Assembly (NCBI GenBank): GCA_002428525.1
Contig: DIWU01000007.1
Span: forward strand, 1 to 37,719
Direction of reading: 5' to 3'
Source of the DNA: a bacterium UBP14_UBA6098
GTDB taxonomy: Bacteria > UBP14 > UBA6098
Length of the DNA: 37,719 bases
The notes beneath the pieces are model-generated. The model did not search any database, was not told the origin of the DNA, and was given only the letters and a program-made list of their open reading frames with translations. Positions 23,260-32,900 of this stretch are shown piece after piece; position 1 is the stretch's first letter; each line of letters opens with the position of its first letter. A program made the position numbers and the translations under genes.

Positions 23260-24816
23260 CTACTTAATATACACAAGCCTCAGAAAAGCCGTCGAGCCGC
23301 CCTCGAAGCGAACCCGCGCCAAGTAAATCCCGCTCGACAAACACTCCGCCGGCGACCACAACACGGGCGTTGCACCTTCGGCGTTCGCCGAAGGCGAGGG
23401 CAGATCGGCTATATGTTTGCCGTTTAGATCGAAGATTTCTATGCCGATCTGCACTCCGGCCCTATTCGGGCCTGCAACGCCGGTGTAGTGTAGCAAAACG
23501 CTTGAATTGAACGGGTTCGGGGAGGCAAAGAGCACAGGAGCCTTTGGTAGCGCGGATTCCGAGATATAAGTATCCCGATTCATTGCCACTCGTAAATGTG
23601 TCGGCGCGCCGGTCGAAACGAACACCGAGTCGATTGTTGTAGTGAAATAGTCGCGCGCTTTAACTTGGATTGTGTAGTATCCCGAGCGAAGCCAGCGGCG
23701 ATTTGTGCCGTGGATCGGATCGACTGTTCTCGGGGGAAAATAGGCGTGCTGAAGCTGAACAACCTCGACCTCGGCATGAGTAATCGGGGCGCTTGTTGAG
23801 GAATCGACAACATGAGTGACGAGCATCTGGCTCATCGCGCGATCGAAGAGACTGTAAGTTCCGCGGCCAACCCTCGCGGAGATCGTGTCGATAATCTCAC
23901 CCGTCCAAAAACACTGATTTGTGATTTCAAGGACTATGCTACATATTCCGAGTGAATAGTATGTCCATGTCTGGAGCTTCGGTTTATCGTGGTAGCTGGC
24001 CGCCCTCGCGTAGCTATTGCCTTCTTCATCTAACGTCGCGTCGGCGAATGAGTTACGAATATCGAGCCAGCAGTTTGACATGTCTGGTGAGTAGCCATAA
24101 TATGGCCCCTCGTTGAACCACCATGAGAACCACATCTTGTTTCCGCCGGTAGAATCCGGAGAATGATAATCGACCGCAAAAAGCGGCCGTTCGCGCATAT
24201 AGAAATCACGCATTGTTATAACACATTGCTCGCTAAAAGGATAGGGACCTTTAGTGTTATCGGCATCTTCGGACTCGTAAATATCCCAAAGGTAATCCCA
24301 ATTGCGATTCGGATCGACACCATCGATATAAAGTTCGCAAATTCCATCTAAATTATTGTCACGTTTTGTCTTACGCCATTCGGCATAGCCGGAATCGAGG
24401 CACATAATCCGCCCGTCGGGGTTCATCTGAGGGATAATCCAAATCTCGAGTGCACGCCACCATTCGGTTGCAAGGCTGTCGCCTGCATGAATGCGCTGAA
24501 GCAGGTCGCGAGCCATCCACATACAAACCTCGACACCTGCAGGCTCGTCGGCATGTTGCCCCCCGACGAGGGAGATCGATGTTTCATCCTCATCGAGTAG
24601 GGGGTTTTCAGATATCTTCAAGCCCCATATAATGATAGAATCGACACCGGAGTGACCGAGGGATTCGAGGGCGCAGTAGGCTGAATATGTATCTGCAAGG
24701 GCGGTTATCTCATCGATCACCTCTGAGACTGTATGGTATCGGGAATCGAAGCTTGGGTGTTGAGCTAACGCTATGGATACAAAGAGGATAACAGCAATTG
24801 AATATTTTCTGAACAA
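23260..24816 (-). CDS. Secreted M14 zinc carboxypeptidase with sorting domain
   Basis: Metallo-carboxypeptidase exported from the cell. The TTG at 24816 is chosen: AAAGGAG lies 5 bp upstream and the protein then begins with a clean signal peptide (FRKYSIAVILFVSIALAQ). Zinc ligands are in GGQHADEPAG (HxxE) and the later His in VDYHSP. The substrate-binding DPNRNW lies between, and the catalytic Glu is in IVLEITNQC. Then come a carboxypeptidase-regulatory-like domain (VDSSTSAPITHAEVEV) and a C-terminal sorting module beginning ASPNPFNSSV and ending in a basic residue. The last module indicates surface delivery by a type IX-like route. Confidence 0.9.
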   Translation of the reverse strand: MFRKYSIAVILFVSIALAQHPSFDSRYHTVSEVIDEITALADTYSAYCALESLGHSGVDSIIIWGLKISENPLLDEDETSISLVGGQHADEPAGVEVCMWMARDLLQRIHAGDSLATEWWRALEIWIIPQMNPDGRIMCLDSGYAEWRKTKRDNNLDGICELYIDGVDPNRNWDYLWDIYESEDADNTKGPYPFSEQCVITMRDFYMRERPLFAVDYHSPDSTGGNKMWFSWWFNEGPYYGYSPDMSNCWLDIRNSFADATLDEEGNSYARAASYHDKPKLQTWTYYSLGICSIVLEITNQCFWTGEIIDTISARVGRGTYSLFDRAMSQMLVTHVVDSSTSAPITHAEVEVVQLQHAYFPPRTVDPIHGTNRRWLRSGYYTIQVKARDYFTTTIDSVFVSTGAPTHLRVAMNRDTYISESALPKAPVLFASPNPFNSSVLLHYTGVAGPNRAGVQIGIEIFDLNGKHIADLPSPSANAEGATPVLWSPAECLSSGIYLARVRFEGGSTAFLRLVYIK

Positions 24817-25195
24817 AACATCTCCTTTAGGCGCGCAATGCTCATTAGAGCCTACATTATTGTATAATGAATATTCTAAGGACGATATTGTATTTTTCAA
24901 GCATTTTTGTGCCGAAAACGAGACGCAGAGTTTGCCGTTCTAAATAGTTATATAAATATAACAATTATAAACAAGCATAAAGTATTATTAATAAAGACGA
25001 TATATGATATGCAATATAAAATAGTTATAAATATATAACATTAATATAAATATATCCACTTAAAATATATACGAAATATTCGTAACATATTGATATATAA
25101 GATATTAGAGTGTTATAAATATATGGCATATGGAATGCTAATAATATAACGAAATAAAAACTATAAACCTTTATTATTTTAATAAGTCAAAATAT
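24817..25195. promoter_or_regulatory. Very AT-rich divergent regulatory spacer with palindromes
   Basis: It separates the divergent peptidase and CotH genes. From about 24940 it is almost entirely A and T. Two perfect palindromes of one design are present: GTTATA-N4-TATAAC at 24947-24962 and 25024-25039. A third, half-decayed copy begins at 25112. They are 77 and 88 bp apart. The spacing and repetition suggest binding sites for a regulator or a nucleoid protein. Exact -35/-10 elements cannot be chosen in such sequence. Confidence 0.5.
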
Positions 25196-26740
25196 ATGAA
25201 ACAAAATTATACCAAGGAAAGTGGCTTGAGTAAAACAAATAAATTTCTCCTTAGAATGCTTATTCCGCTTGCCTTTGCGGCTTCAATTCAAGCCTCCTTT
25301 TTCATAGATACAGTCCACACTGTCCGAGTCTATTTCGACGATCCCGATTATTGGACAAGCCTGCTGGCAACCCATGAATCTGAAGAGTATATGCCTTGTC
25401 GCATCATTATCGATAACATAGATACAATCGAAAATGTAGGGATTAGACTTAAGGGTAACAGCTCGTTTGGGCACCCAGGGCGAAAAAAGCCATTTCACCT
25501 CAAATTCGACGAATATATCGATGATGCCGATTATCGCGGAAATGATAGGCTTACATTCAATAACGGCTTTAAAGACCCGACATTTCTTCGCGAAAAGCTC
25601 GCATCGGAAATCTTTCAAGGCCTCGGTGTTCCATGCCCAAGGGTGACATGGTCAACAGTATATTATAATGATGAATATTGGGGATTCTACGATGTAGTCG
25701 ATCCAATCGACAAGAATGCGCTTACCCGATTCTTCGGCCAGAACGACGCAAACTTATATAAAGGCGATCCAAACGGCACGTTCGAATGGTTAGGTTCGCT
25801 TGACACTCCTTATCGAGGGCGATATGAAAAATCCACCAACGAAGACGAGGACGATTGGAATGATCTAATAGAATTATGTAACTTTGTAAATAATACAAGC
25901 GACGAAGAATTTTCTAACTTCAGAACAAAGTTCGATTATTACGGCTTCGCGCGTATGTGGGCCGCTAATACCTTCGTTGTTAATCTCGACAGTTATCAGG
26001 GGTCGGGTCATAATTATTACTTATATTTCGATTCATCAAATATCGGGCACTATATTGTTTGGGATATAAACGAGGCCTTCGGAGTCTTTAATATCGGCAT
26101 GACGAGCGCAACGATGCGCACGATGGCTATCGACTGGCATCAAGCGAACAGGCCTCTTGCGCAGAGGCTTTTCGAGGACATGCCCGAGTTTAGACCGCTT
26201 GTCGAAATGGCGATTTCCGAGCTTCTCGCGACAACACTCGAATATTCGCGCTTTTCCGCGCGTGTCACGGAACTCGCTGATTTAGTAAGGCCGTATGTTT
26301 ACGCCGATCCCAATAAAATGTTCACAAATGCGAACTTTGAAACCAACCTCGATAATGATATTGGCGGAGGTTCGCCTCCATCGTCATCCGCGCCCGGTTT
26401 GCGGAGCTTTGTCCGAGATAGGGGGGCCTATTTAGCTTCAATCGTAGGAGAATACAGCCCCGTCGATGTTTCCGGCGCGGTGCTTGTGAATGAGGTTATG
26501 GCCTCGAATGCCTCGACGATTGCCGGCGAAGGTCAGCTCCCGTGTGAGTTCGCGCTGGCGGCATACCCGAACCCCTTTAACTCCGCTGTTAGGATTACTT
26601 CGGCGGTCTGGGCGAATCGACGGGGGTGTGGCGCAGGTCGTGGAGACAAGGGTGTTCGACATCACCGGCAAGCTCGTCGGCGGACGGCCTTCCCACAGTC
26701 GATGGCAGTGCCGAAAGAACTGAGATCACCTCCGCGATAA
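25196..26740 (+). CDS. CotH-type kinase family protein, frameshifted C-terminus
   Basis: CotH proteins are atypical protein kinases of spore coats and secreted bacterial systems. A signal sequence at about residues 20-36 is followed by the CotH fold: VRLKGNSS-like GIRLKGNSSFG (near 83-93), KKPFHLKFDEY, NDRLTFNNGFKDPTFLREKLA (with the lysine of the nucleotide site), WGFYDVVDPIDK and HYIVWDINEAFG. Near residue 437 a lamin-tail domain begins (VLVNEVMASNASTIA) but breaks off after 15 residues and joins FALAAYPNPFNSAVRIT, the start of a sorting domain. That domain then shifts frame: ETRVFDITGKLVGG continues at about 26640-26690 in another frame. The last 30 or so residues are therefore out-of-frame. 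Confidence 0.8.
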   Translation: MKQNYTKESGLSKTNKFLLRMLIPLAFAASIQASFFIDTVHTVRVYFDDPDYWTSLLATHESEEYMPCRIIIDNIDTIENVGIRLKGNSSFGHPGRKKPFHLKFDEYIDDADYRGNDRLTFNNGFKDPTFLREKLASEIFQGLGVPCPRVTWSTVYYNDEYWGFYDVVDPIDKNALTRFFGQNDANLYKGDPNGTFEWLGSLDTPYRGRYEKSTNEDEDDWNDLIELCNFVNNTSDEEFSNFRTKFDYYGFARMWAANTFVVNLDSYQGSGHNYYLYFDSSNIGHYIVWDINEAFGVFNIGMTSATMRTMAIDWHQANRPLAQRLFEDMPEFRPLVEMAISELLATTLEYSRFSARVTELADLVRPYVYADPNKMFTNANFETNLDNDIGGGSPPSSSAPGLRSFVRDRGAYLASIVGEYSPVDVSGAVLVNEVMASNASTIAGEGQLPCEFALAAYPNPFNSAVRITSAVWANRRGCGAGRGDKGVRHHRQARRRTAFPQSMAVPKELRSPPR

Positions 26741-27672
26741 CGGCTATAGTTGGTTCCTCGGTCTGCGTCGATTTCGAGGAGGCCTCGCGGGATGAGGTTT
26801 TGCGGGAGGTCTTGGAGCTGTATCATCAGCACAACGGCTATTTCGAACATGCCCAAAAGGTCCGTCAGTTCGCGGTTCAGATCTTCGACGCCACCGCCGA
26901 TCTGCACGGCCTCGGCCCGCGGGCGCGAAGGTTGCTCGAATTCTCGGCGCTTCTACACGATATCGGAAGGTCGATGGGCAAAGGCCACGAGCGCCACAGC
27001 TACGACCTGATTTTAGACTATAAATTCAAGAATCTGGCGAAATGGGAGAAGCGAATAATAGCGCTCGTTGCGCTTTATCATAACGGTTCGGCGGAGAATG
27101 TCGATTACTCGCGTCAATGGCGTTTGCGTTCGGAGGAACAATTCGCGGTTCGCAGGATGGCGGGGATTTTGCGGCTCGCCGATGCCCTCGATTCTTCCGA
27201 CAAGCAGGCTGTAACGAGGCTTCGTATCTCGCGGGAGCTGGGCGCGGCCTCGATTGTCCGCTATCGCTACTCGCTGAAGTCGCCGAAGGAGGCCAGCTCG
27301 CTGGTGATCGCCCTCGGTGTTGGGATGGCGTGCGGCGTGGGGCTTTACCCCTTGGCGATAATTGTCACACTATTTATGGTGATAATCTTCAACCTTTTCG
27401 AGAATCTGCCGGTGGGGGTGAAGCGCGCGCTTTTCCCGAGCGACAAAACATGGATACTGAAGTTGCGAGTGTCGGACAGCGAAGCGGGAATCGCGATGAT
27501 CAAGGAGAAACTCGGGTCGATCGGTGTTGACTACAAGATTCGCCGGGGGCATCTCGGCTTGGCCTTCGATCCGAACGAGTATCTTCGCCTCAAGCTTCAA
27601 ACGAGCTATATCGACGACGACGGCGAGTCGCCGCGCGGCGAGTTTTCGGCACAGGTCTATGCGAGGTATTAG
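26626..27672 (+). CDS. HD-domain phosphohydrolase fused to DUF4956 C-terminus
   Basis: The open frame starts at 26626, but the real start is probably at 26750-26800 (for example TTG 26800), because codons before that are remnants of the CotH sorting domain. Residues about 58-205 form an HD domain of the exopolyphosphatase (Ppx/GppA) C-terminal type: FSALLHDIG with metal ligands His111-Asp112, then GHERHSYDLI, ALYHNG and ILRLADALD. At about 209 the text becomes SIVRYRYSLKSPKEAS, followed by two membrane segments (VIALGVGMACGVGLYPLAI...). This matches the core of DUF4956 membrane proteins, whose N-terminal helices are missing. It looks like an in-frame deletion fusion. Confidence 0.7.
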   Translation: MWRRSWRQGCSTSPASSSADGLPTVDGSAERTEITSAITAIVGSSVCVDFEEASRDEVLREVLELYHQHNGYFEHAQKVRQFAVQIFDATADLHGLGPRARRLLEFSALLHDIGRSMGKGHERHSYDLILDYKFKNLAKWEKRIIALVALYHNGSAENVDYSRQWRLRSEEQFAVRRMAGILRLADALDSSDKQAVTRLRISRELGAASIVRYRYSLKSPKEASSLVIALGVGMACGVGLYPLAIIVTLFMVIIFNLFENLPVGVKRALFPSDKTWILKLRVSDSEAGIAMIKEKLGSIGVDYKIRRGHLGLAFDPNEYLRLKLQTSYIDDDGESPRGEFSAQVYARY

Positions 27673-28182
27673 ATGAGAGCGGCCATTTTTGCGATAATAG
27701 TTATTGCGATGCTCTTTGGAGCCTGCACCCGCTCGCCCTACGGCCAAGACGGCGAAACGCCGGAGCTTTGGAATACAATCGTGATCTCTGAGGTCGTTTC
27801 GAGCAATATCTCGATTGTCGCCGACGAGTTCGGCGATTTCGACGATTATATCGAGCTTTATAACCCGCGGGACAGCGCAGTTGACCTTAGCGGTTGGGGC
27901 TTGAGCGATGTTTTGGGTTCGGTGAAGTTCGTTTTTCCGGCGCCCTGCCCGCTTTTGCCCGATTCGGTTCTGCTGATCTGGTGCGACGGCGAGGCCGAGG
28001 AGGGCGATTTTCACGCGGACTTCCGAATTAGCGCTTTCGGAGAATGGGTCGGGCTTTACGACGGCGACATGTCGATCGTCGATAGTCGTAGTGTTCCGGC
28101 GCTTTCCGGGGATCAGGCCTTGCTTCGAGGGGCCTCCGGCTGGATTATCGGGACGCCCTCTCCGGGTGTTCACACGCCCTGA
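27673..28182 (+). CDS. Lamin-tail-domain lipoprotein (169 aa)
   Basis: A signal peptide with lipobox LFGAC (Cys near residue 17) marks a lipoprotein processed by the signal peptidase encoded at 18148. Residues about 38-160 form a lamin-tail domain: VISEVVSSNISIVADEFGD, DDYIELYNPRDSAVDLSGWGLSD and VLLIWCDGEAEEGDFHADFRIS. This domain is found in many secreted bacterial proteins, often next to CotH. Here it stands alone, and it is the very domain that is truncated in the CotH protein upstream. It starts at the base after the HD-DUF4956 stop. Its own stop abuts that of the convergent PHP gene. Confidence 0.8.
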   Translation: MRAAIFAIIVIAMLFGACTRSPYGQDGETPELWNTIVISEVVSSNISIVADEFGDFDDYIELYNPRDSAVDLSGWGLSDVLGSVKFVFPAPCPLLPDSVLLIWCDGEAEEGDFHADFRISAFGEWVGLYDGDMSIVDSRSVPALSGDQALLRGASGWIIGTPSPGVHTP

Positions 28183-29004
28183 TCAAAGGAAATCCGATAG
28201 CGGTTTTCCCACTGAAATCCCACATTCGTCGATGAGCCGGTAGGCGGTCTCGAGGTCGCGGCCGACCTCCTCGGCGCTATGTGCGTCGCTTCCCACGGAA
28301 TTCACCGAGACACCGCAACTTTTTGCCATTTCGAGCAACCTCTTTGAGGGGTAAGGCTCGGTGAAGCCCCGCCGCAACGCGGAGGTATTGATCTCGATGC
28401 CGACGTCGAGCGAGGTCATTTGCGCAAACACGGGTTCCGATTTTGCTTCGAAAAGTTTCGTAAGGCTATTGCCATAAAAGGGATAGCCATACTTTTTAAT
28501 GCCATCGAAATGGGCGACTGTTTTGAAGAGGCCGCTCTCGACGAGTTCGCTCATAGCGCGAAAGTAGTCTTCAACAGCGCGCTCGGGGGTTGCCGCGCGG
28601 TAATAACCGGCGGCCTCGCTTTTGCTGGTGATGCCGATATTCTCGAGGCAGTGGATCGCGCCTAAATAGAAGTCCGGCTTGAACTTATCTATGAAGTCCT
28701 TAACAAGTTCCTCAAAATGGCGGCCATAACTGAACTCGAAGCCGAGGAGTATCCTCATACAGCCATAATTCGCGGCGGCACCGCGGATTTCGGCGATGTA
28801 ACGCTCGATGAGGTCGTCGTGGAGGTATTGGAGCTTGCCGCCGACACGAATGAAGCGGTCGAGTGCGGTGCGCTTCGGGTTGAGGTCGATATGCGTGGTC
28901 GGGCAGATCGCGGAAAGGCCTTGTGCGGCGGCGCTTTCGATCATGTCCGCGAGGCGGCATCGAGAGTCGATGCTGTGGTTTGGATGTAGATGAAAATCGA
29001 TCAT
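28183..29004 (-). CDS. PHP-domain phosphoesterase (histidinol-phosphatase-like)
   Basis: The start at 29004 is chosen because the protein then begins MIDFHLHPNHSIDS, the PHP metal-binding signature. The longer frame to 29163 only reads across the upstream gene. Further metal ligands are in THIDLNP, GFEFSYG, GAIHCLE, VAHFDGIKKYG and SVGSDAHS. The 273-aa length matches the HisJ/YcdX group. It probably hydrolyses a phosphomonoester such as histidinol phosphate, but no his genes are near. The ATG overlaps the preceding stop as TAATG, so translation is coupled to the secreted protein upstream. Confidence 0.88.
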   Translation of the reverse strand: MIDFHLHPNHSIDSRCRLADMIESAAAQGLSAICPTTHIDLNPKRTALDRFIRVGGKLQYLHDDLIERYIAEIRGAAANYGCMRILLGFEFSYGRHFEELVKDFIDKFKPDFYLGAIHCLENIGITSKSEAAGYYRAATPERAVEDYFRAMSELVESGLFKTVAHFDGIKKYGYPFYGNSLTKLFEAKSEPVFAQMTSLDVGIEINTSALRRGFTEPYPSKRLLEMAKSCGVSVNSVGSDAHSAEEVGRDLETAYRLIDECGISVGKPLSDFL

Positions 29005-29831
29005 TATTTTAGAAGGACAATAGAGAAATCCTTTTGCTGACCTGAGCTGTCGCGGATGCGCATGAGATAGGTTCCGCCGGCGGCCTCGAGGCCGCGATTG
29101 TCGCGGCCGTCCCAAGTGATGCGATTTTGATCGCAGGATTCCAGATAGATTTCGCGAAGGCATTGCCCGCGGATATTATAGATTTGCGCCTCGATAGGGA
29201 ACTCCCCGCCGGGCTCGATCTCGATCAAGACCGAGCTGTTGAAGGGGTTCGGTCGAGGGGGAAAAATCCTCATCTCGCGCGGGAGGGTCTCCGCGATTCG
29301 CGTCGGAGTGAAAAAATCCACCGAGAAAAGCAGGCGTTGGAGTGTGGGGTTGTAGCTAATTGTGTCGATCGCGAACATGGTTGACCATGTCGAGTCGAAG
29401 AAAGGCCGCTCCGGAATCGGGTCGAAGACATCTATGATCTTGAAATAGAGTGTTGCGCTGTCCTCGGAGAAGATCGCGCAACTGTCCTCCCAAAGGACGT
29501 AAGCGCCGAACGAGGTGTTCGACTTGTCGATCTGCCATATCGAGCCGAAGGCCGAGGTATTTCGGAAGTCAGCGCTCAGCTTGTTAAAGGGATAAACGGT
29601 ATCGACTGCAAAATAGTAGCCCACCCCGAGAGGCGGCGGCAGGAAGAGGTCGAAATCGGGGTCGAAGCCCGAAGAGGCGAGGCTGTTCATTCCAAGCGTG
29701 ATCCCCTCTCGAGTAAGGGGAGAGGAGACCTCGTAGAGATTCAAAACGAGCGAGAAATCCCCGACCGGGGCTACTGCGAAAAGGTTGGCTGATAACAAAG
29801 TAAGGGTTAGCGCTTTAAGTATTTTTTTCAC
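29004..29831 (-). CDS. Secreted protein with C-terminal sorting domain (about 275 aa)
   Basis: The GTG at 29831 (or 29834) is chosen: GGAAAGG lies 4-7 bp upstream and a signal peptide follows (KKILKALTLTLLSANLFA). The central part is beta-rich with no known domain. The last 85 residues form a FlgD-like sorting module: RPNPFNSSVLIEI, then QIYNIRGQCL, WDGRDNRGLEAAGGTYLMRI and a final LLK. It is likely surface-exposed. It lies 83 bp after the large secreted protein, with a hairpin between, and is coupled to the PHP gene. Confidence 0.8.
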   Translation of the reverse strand: MKKILKALTLTLLSANLFAVAPVGDFSLVLNLYEVSSPLTREGITLGMNSLASSGFDPDFDLFLPPPLGVGYYFAVDTVYPFNKLSADFRNTSAFGSIWQIDKSNTSFGAYVLWEDSCAIFSEDSATLYFKIIDVFDPIPERPFFDSTWSTMFAIDTISYNPTLQRLLFSVDFFTPTRIAETLPREMRIFPPRPNPFNSSVLIEIEPGGEFPIEAQIYNIRGQCLREIYLESCDQNRITWDGRDNRGLEAAGGTYLMRIRDSSGQQKDFSIVLLK

Positions 29832-29850
29832 CACGAAGCCTTTCCAAATC

Positions 29851-29880
29851 GCGAGGGCGTCATAGAAATGGCGCCCTCGC
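29851..29880 (-). other. Intercistronic hairpin
   Basis: GCGAGGGC (29851-29858) pairs with GCCCTCGC (29873-29880) across a 14-base loop, between the stop of the large secreted gene and the next start. There is no T-run. It may protect the upstream mRNA or lower expression of the downstream genes. Confidence 0.55.
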
Positions 29881-29914
29881 TGAAAGGTAATTGTTATTAA
29901 AGCCGGAAAATCGC

Positions 29915-32900
29915 CTAACGAATTAGCGTGATTCTCTGGGAATGAATCTCTCTGCCGACCGAAAGCCTGCAATTATAAACCCCGCTCGGGAGGTCTCTTC
30001 CGCGGTCGTCCCTGCCGTCCCAAACCTTCTCGTGGAGTCCGGCGGAGAGGATTCCCGAATAGACCTCGCGGACATGGCGTCCGAGCATATCGGTGATCTC
30101 GATCTTCACCTTGTCGTTCGTGACGAGCTGGAAGGGGATGGTTGTCGTGGCGTTGAACGGATCCGGGCGGTTCGGCATAAGCTCGACCGAGAAGGGGAGC
30201 TTCGCCTCTTCGACCTCGGTGCTGAAGACCATGAAGGAATCGATGACCCATTCGCCCTCGCTGAACGCACAGAGCGTTTTCGCCTGAATCACGAAATAAT
30301 AGGTGACTGCGCTGTCGAGGACGAAGTCGGCGGCCGGAGAATCGAAGATCAGCATCGTGTCCTCGATGATGAATCCGGCCGAGCCCTCGGTGAAGGTGTT
30401 TCCTCCGACCGAAAGCGAGACGCTGTCGAGCTCGCCGTCGCCCCATGTCCAATGAATCACGATAAGTGAGTCGTCGAAGTAGCCGGTTCCGGGGTCGAAC
30501 AACAACCCCTCGACCGTATGCCTCCAAGCGGGCATATCGAGGTCAACAATCCACGAGCCGTCGATCGGCGTCGCGAGCGTGAAGCCGTAAATATCCTCCG
30601 CAGAGATGAGCTGGGCGGTGATATAAGTGCCGTCGGTCCAAGGCGTTGCGGGGGAGTAGCTCAGGACGCCGGTCGATGGGGTGTAGGTCAGCTCGGGGTT
30701 ATCGGTTGTGAGGGTATCGCCGTTGACGACTACCTTTATCGAGGATTCGACGACGCCGTCGGGGTCGTTAACCAACCAAAGAATCGGCCCTGAAGGACTG
30801 CATATGAAACCATCGGCGTTGCCGATGAAGCGCGCGCGCGGGCCTTGCATGACGATATAAATCGTCATCGTCTGATCCAGCCAGTTCTGCGGGCCGACAT
30901 CGATGAGGTCGCAAACGCGAACCCTGATTGAGGCCGTGTCCGTCGAGACATCGAGGGTGAAGGTCGCGAGGCCGGCCGCCCAAGAGGTGGAAACCGGTAT
31001 GTCGTTGACAGTTATTGTCAAAGATTCCGGATTCACACCGGAGTTCGAGTCCGCAATCGCGATCGAGACCTCGAGATGATCGACGCCGATAGTGTCGCCG
31101 TGGCCGATTGAGCCGTTGACGATGACCGGCGGGCGTGTATCGATATTGTAATGCCATGAACGATGGCTACTCATATCGAGCGGGGTGAACAAGCTGTCGT
31201 AGGCGTTGACGACCTCGATATTCACGCGATAGCCGTGGGGGAATCCCGTCGAGGGATCGACGATAATAGTATGTAGCGAATCCCGAGGGCCGCCGTGGGT
31301 GGTTATCACTCCACCGTCGAGCATGATGCGCGAGCTATCGGGGATCATCGAGTTGCCGTCGTAGAGGTAATAGGTTATATCCGTGTCGGGCACCGAGACA
31401 TAGTCGCCGTCATCGGGGATGACCGGTTTTGCGCGCGGGCCGTGCGAGTTCATTATCCATGTCCACCCGAAGGGGACATCGGGGCAACGGTTTGGTATGC
31501 CGTAGTCGGGATCGTCGGTGAGGTCGGCGAGGATATTCGTGACCCAGCCGTCGGGGATATGGCTGAGGCCGCTGGTCCAGTTGCGGGAGTTCCAGTAAAC
31601 GGTATCCGGTCTCATCAGGTCGGAGGAGGTTGCGACCCCGACGCCGTCGCCGGCAATTCCGCCCCAGACATTGACGGGGGTAATGAAACCGTCGAGAATG
31701 AAGCGCCAATTGATCGTTTGAAGGCGGATCGAACCGAGCATATCCTCGGCGTTTATCCAAACTCTGAGCAAGGAATCGGTTTGGATGGTGCTATCCGGCG
31801 GGAAGTGGTTCGGGCCGAGCACCGGGCCGTTGAGGTCGCAGAGGAATCTGCCGGAGTCGGACTCGGAGGGACAACCGTGAATGTCCTCGGCCTGATCGAG
31901 AAAGAACCAGTAATATGAGCCGTCCATGAGGGGTGAGGGGGGGTTGAAATACAGAGTATCGTTCATGAACGACAGCTCAGGGGAATCGATTCCGACATAG
32001 TATAAGCCGTCGGAGTTGATGAAGCCGAAGAATATCCTCGTCGAATCGACCGATGAATGGGCATCGTGAATATACATCTTGATAACTTGGTTCGGGTCCG
32101 AGGTGATCGTTGCCCAGAGCGGCTCGACAGTATTGGCCTCCGGGCCGATATAGTCCGAGCCTTTGATGTTAACCAAGAACGGAGGCGAAACGGTGAAGGA
32201 GTCCGTAGTGTAGGCTCTGAAGAAGACCGTATCGATGATCTCGTCCAGAGGCGGCCTGTTGACCTTCATGCTCCAGAACGCGAAACCGGTTTCGCCCTCG
32301 GCAAGGTTGCGGGGGGAGGTGGGTTTGTCGGCGACCTCGTCGGTGGCCAGCGAGCAGTGAACCGCACTCGACAGGTCCACAGTAACATGAAGGTCGCTGA
32401 CAGTGCTGTCGGAGTTGTTCGTCACGCCGACTGTCATCGAGAAGGGATCCGGCGAGAGGGCGCAACCCCTAACCAGCAAGAAATGCGGATAGGCAACCCT
32501 CATGCCGTAAATGCCCCCGACCGAAGCGGTGCTGTCGGCGAGGCCGTAGCTTGTTTGAATGATAATCGTAGCCCCCGCTTCAACAGTCACCGGATTCCAC
32601 CACGACAGGACGGCGGAGTCGAAGTATTCGAGCATCGTGATTTCAGGCTCCCAATAGGCACCGAGGAAATCGTGAATATCGCCGAATGCGAGGCGATCGG
32701 GGGAGGTATTCGGGGGAAGGCTGATGACGGCCTTGGCGACGAGGCTATGATCGCTCGTGTCCGAGGGATCGCCCTCATATGCCTCCCAATAGGGCGGAAT
32801 ATCCCAGCCGCGAACCGGATCGGGAAGAATACGAACGCTATCGGAGATCGGGATTCCCGGTGCGACTATCCTTGCGGTGTCCGAGAGACTGATCTTTGTG

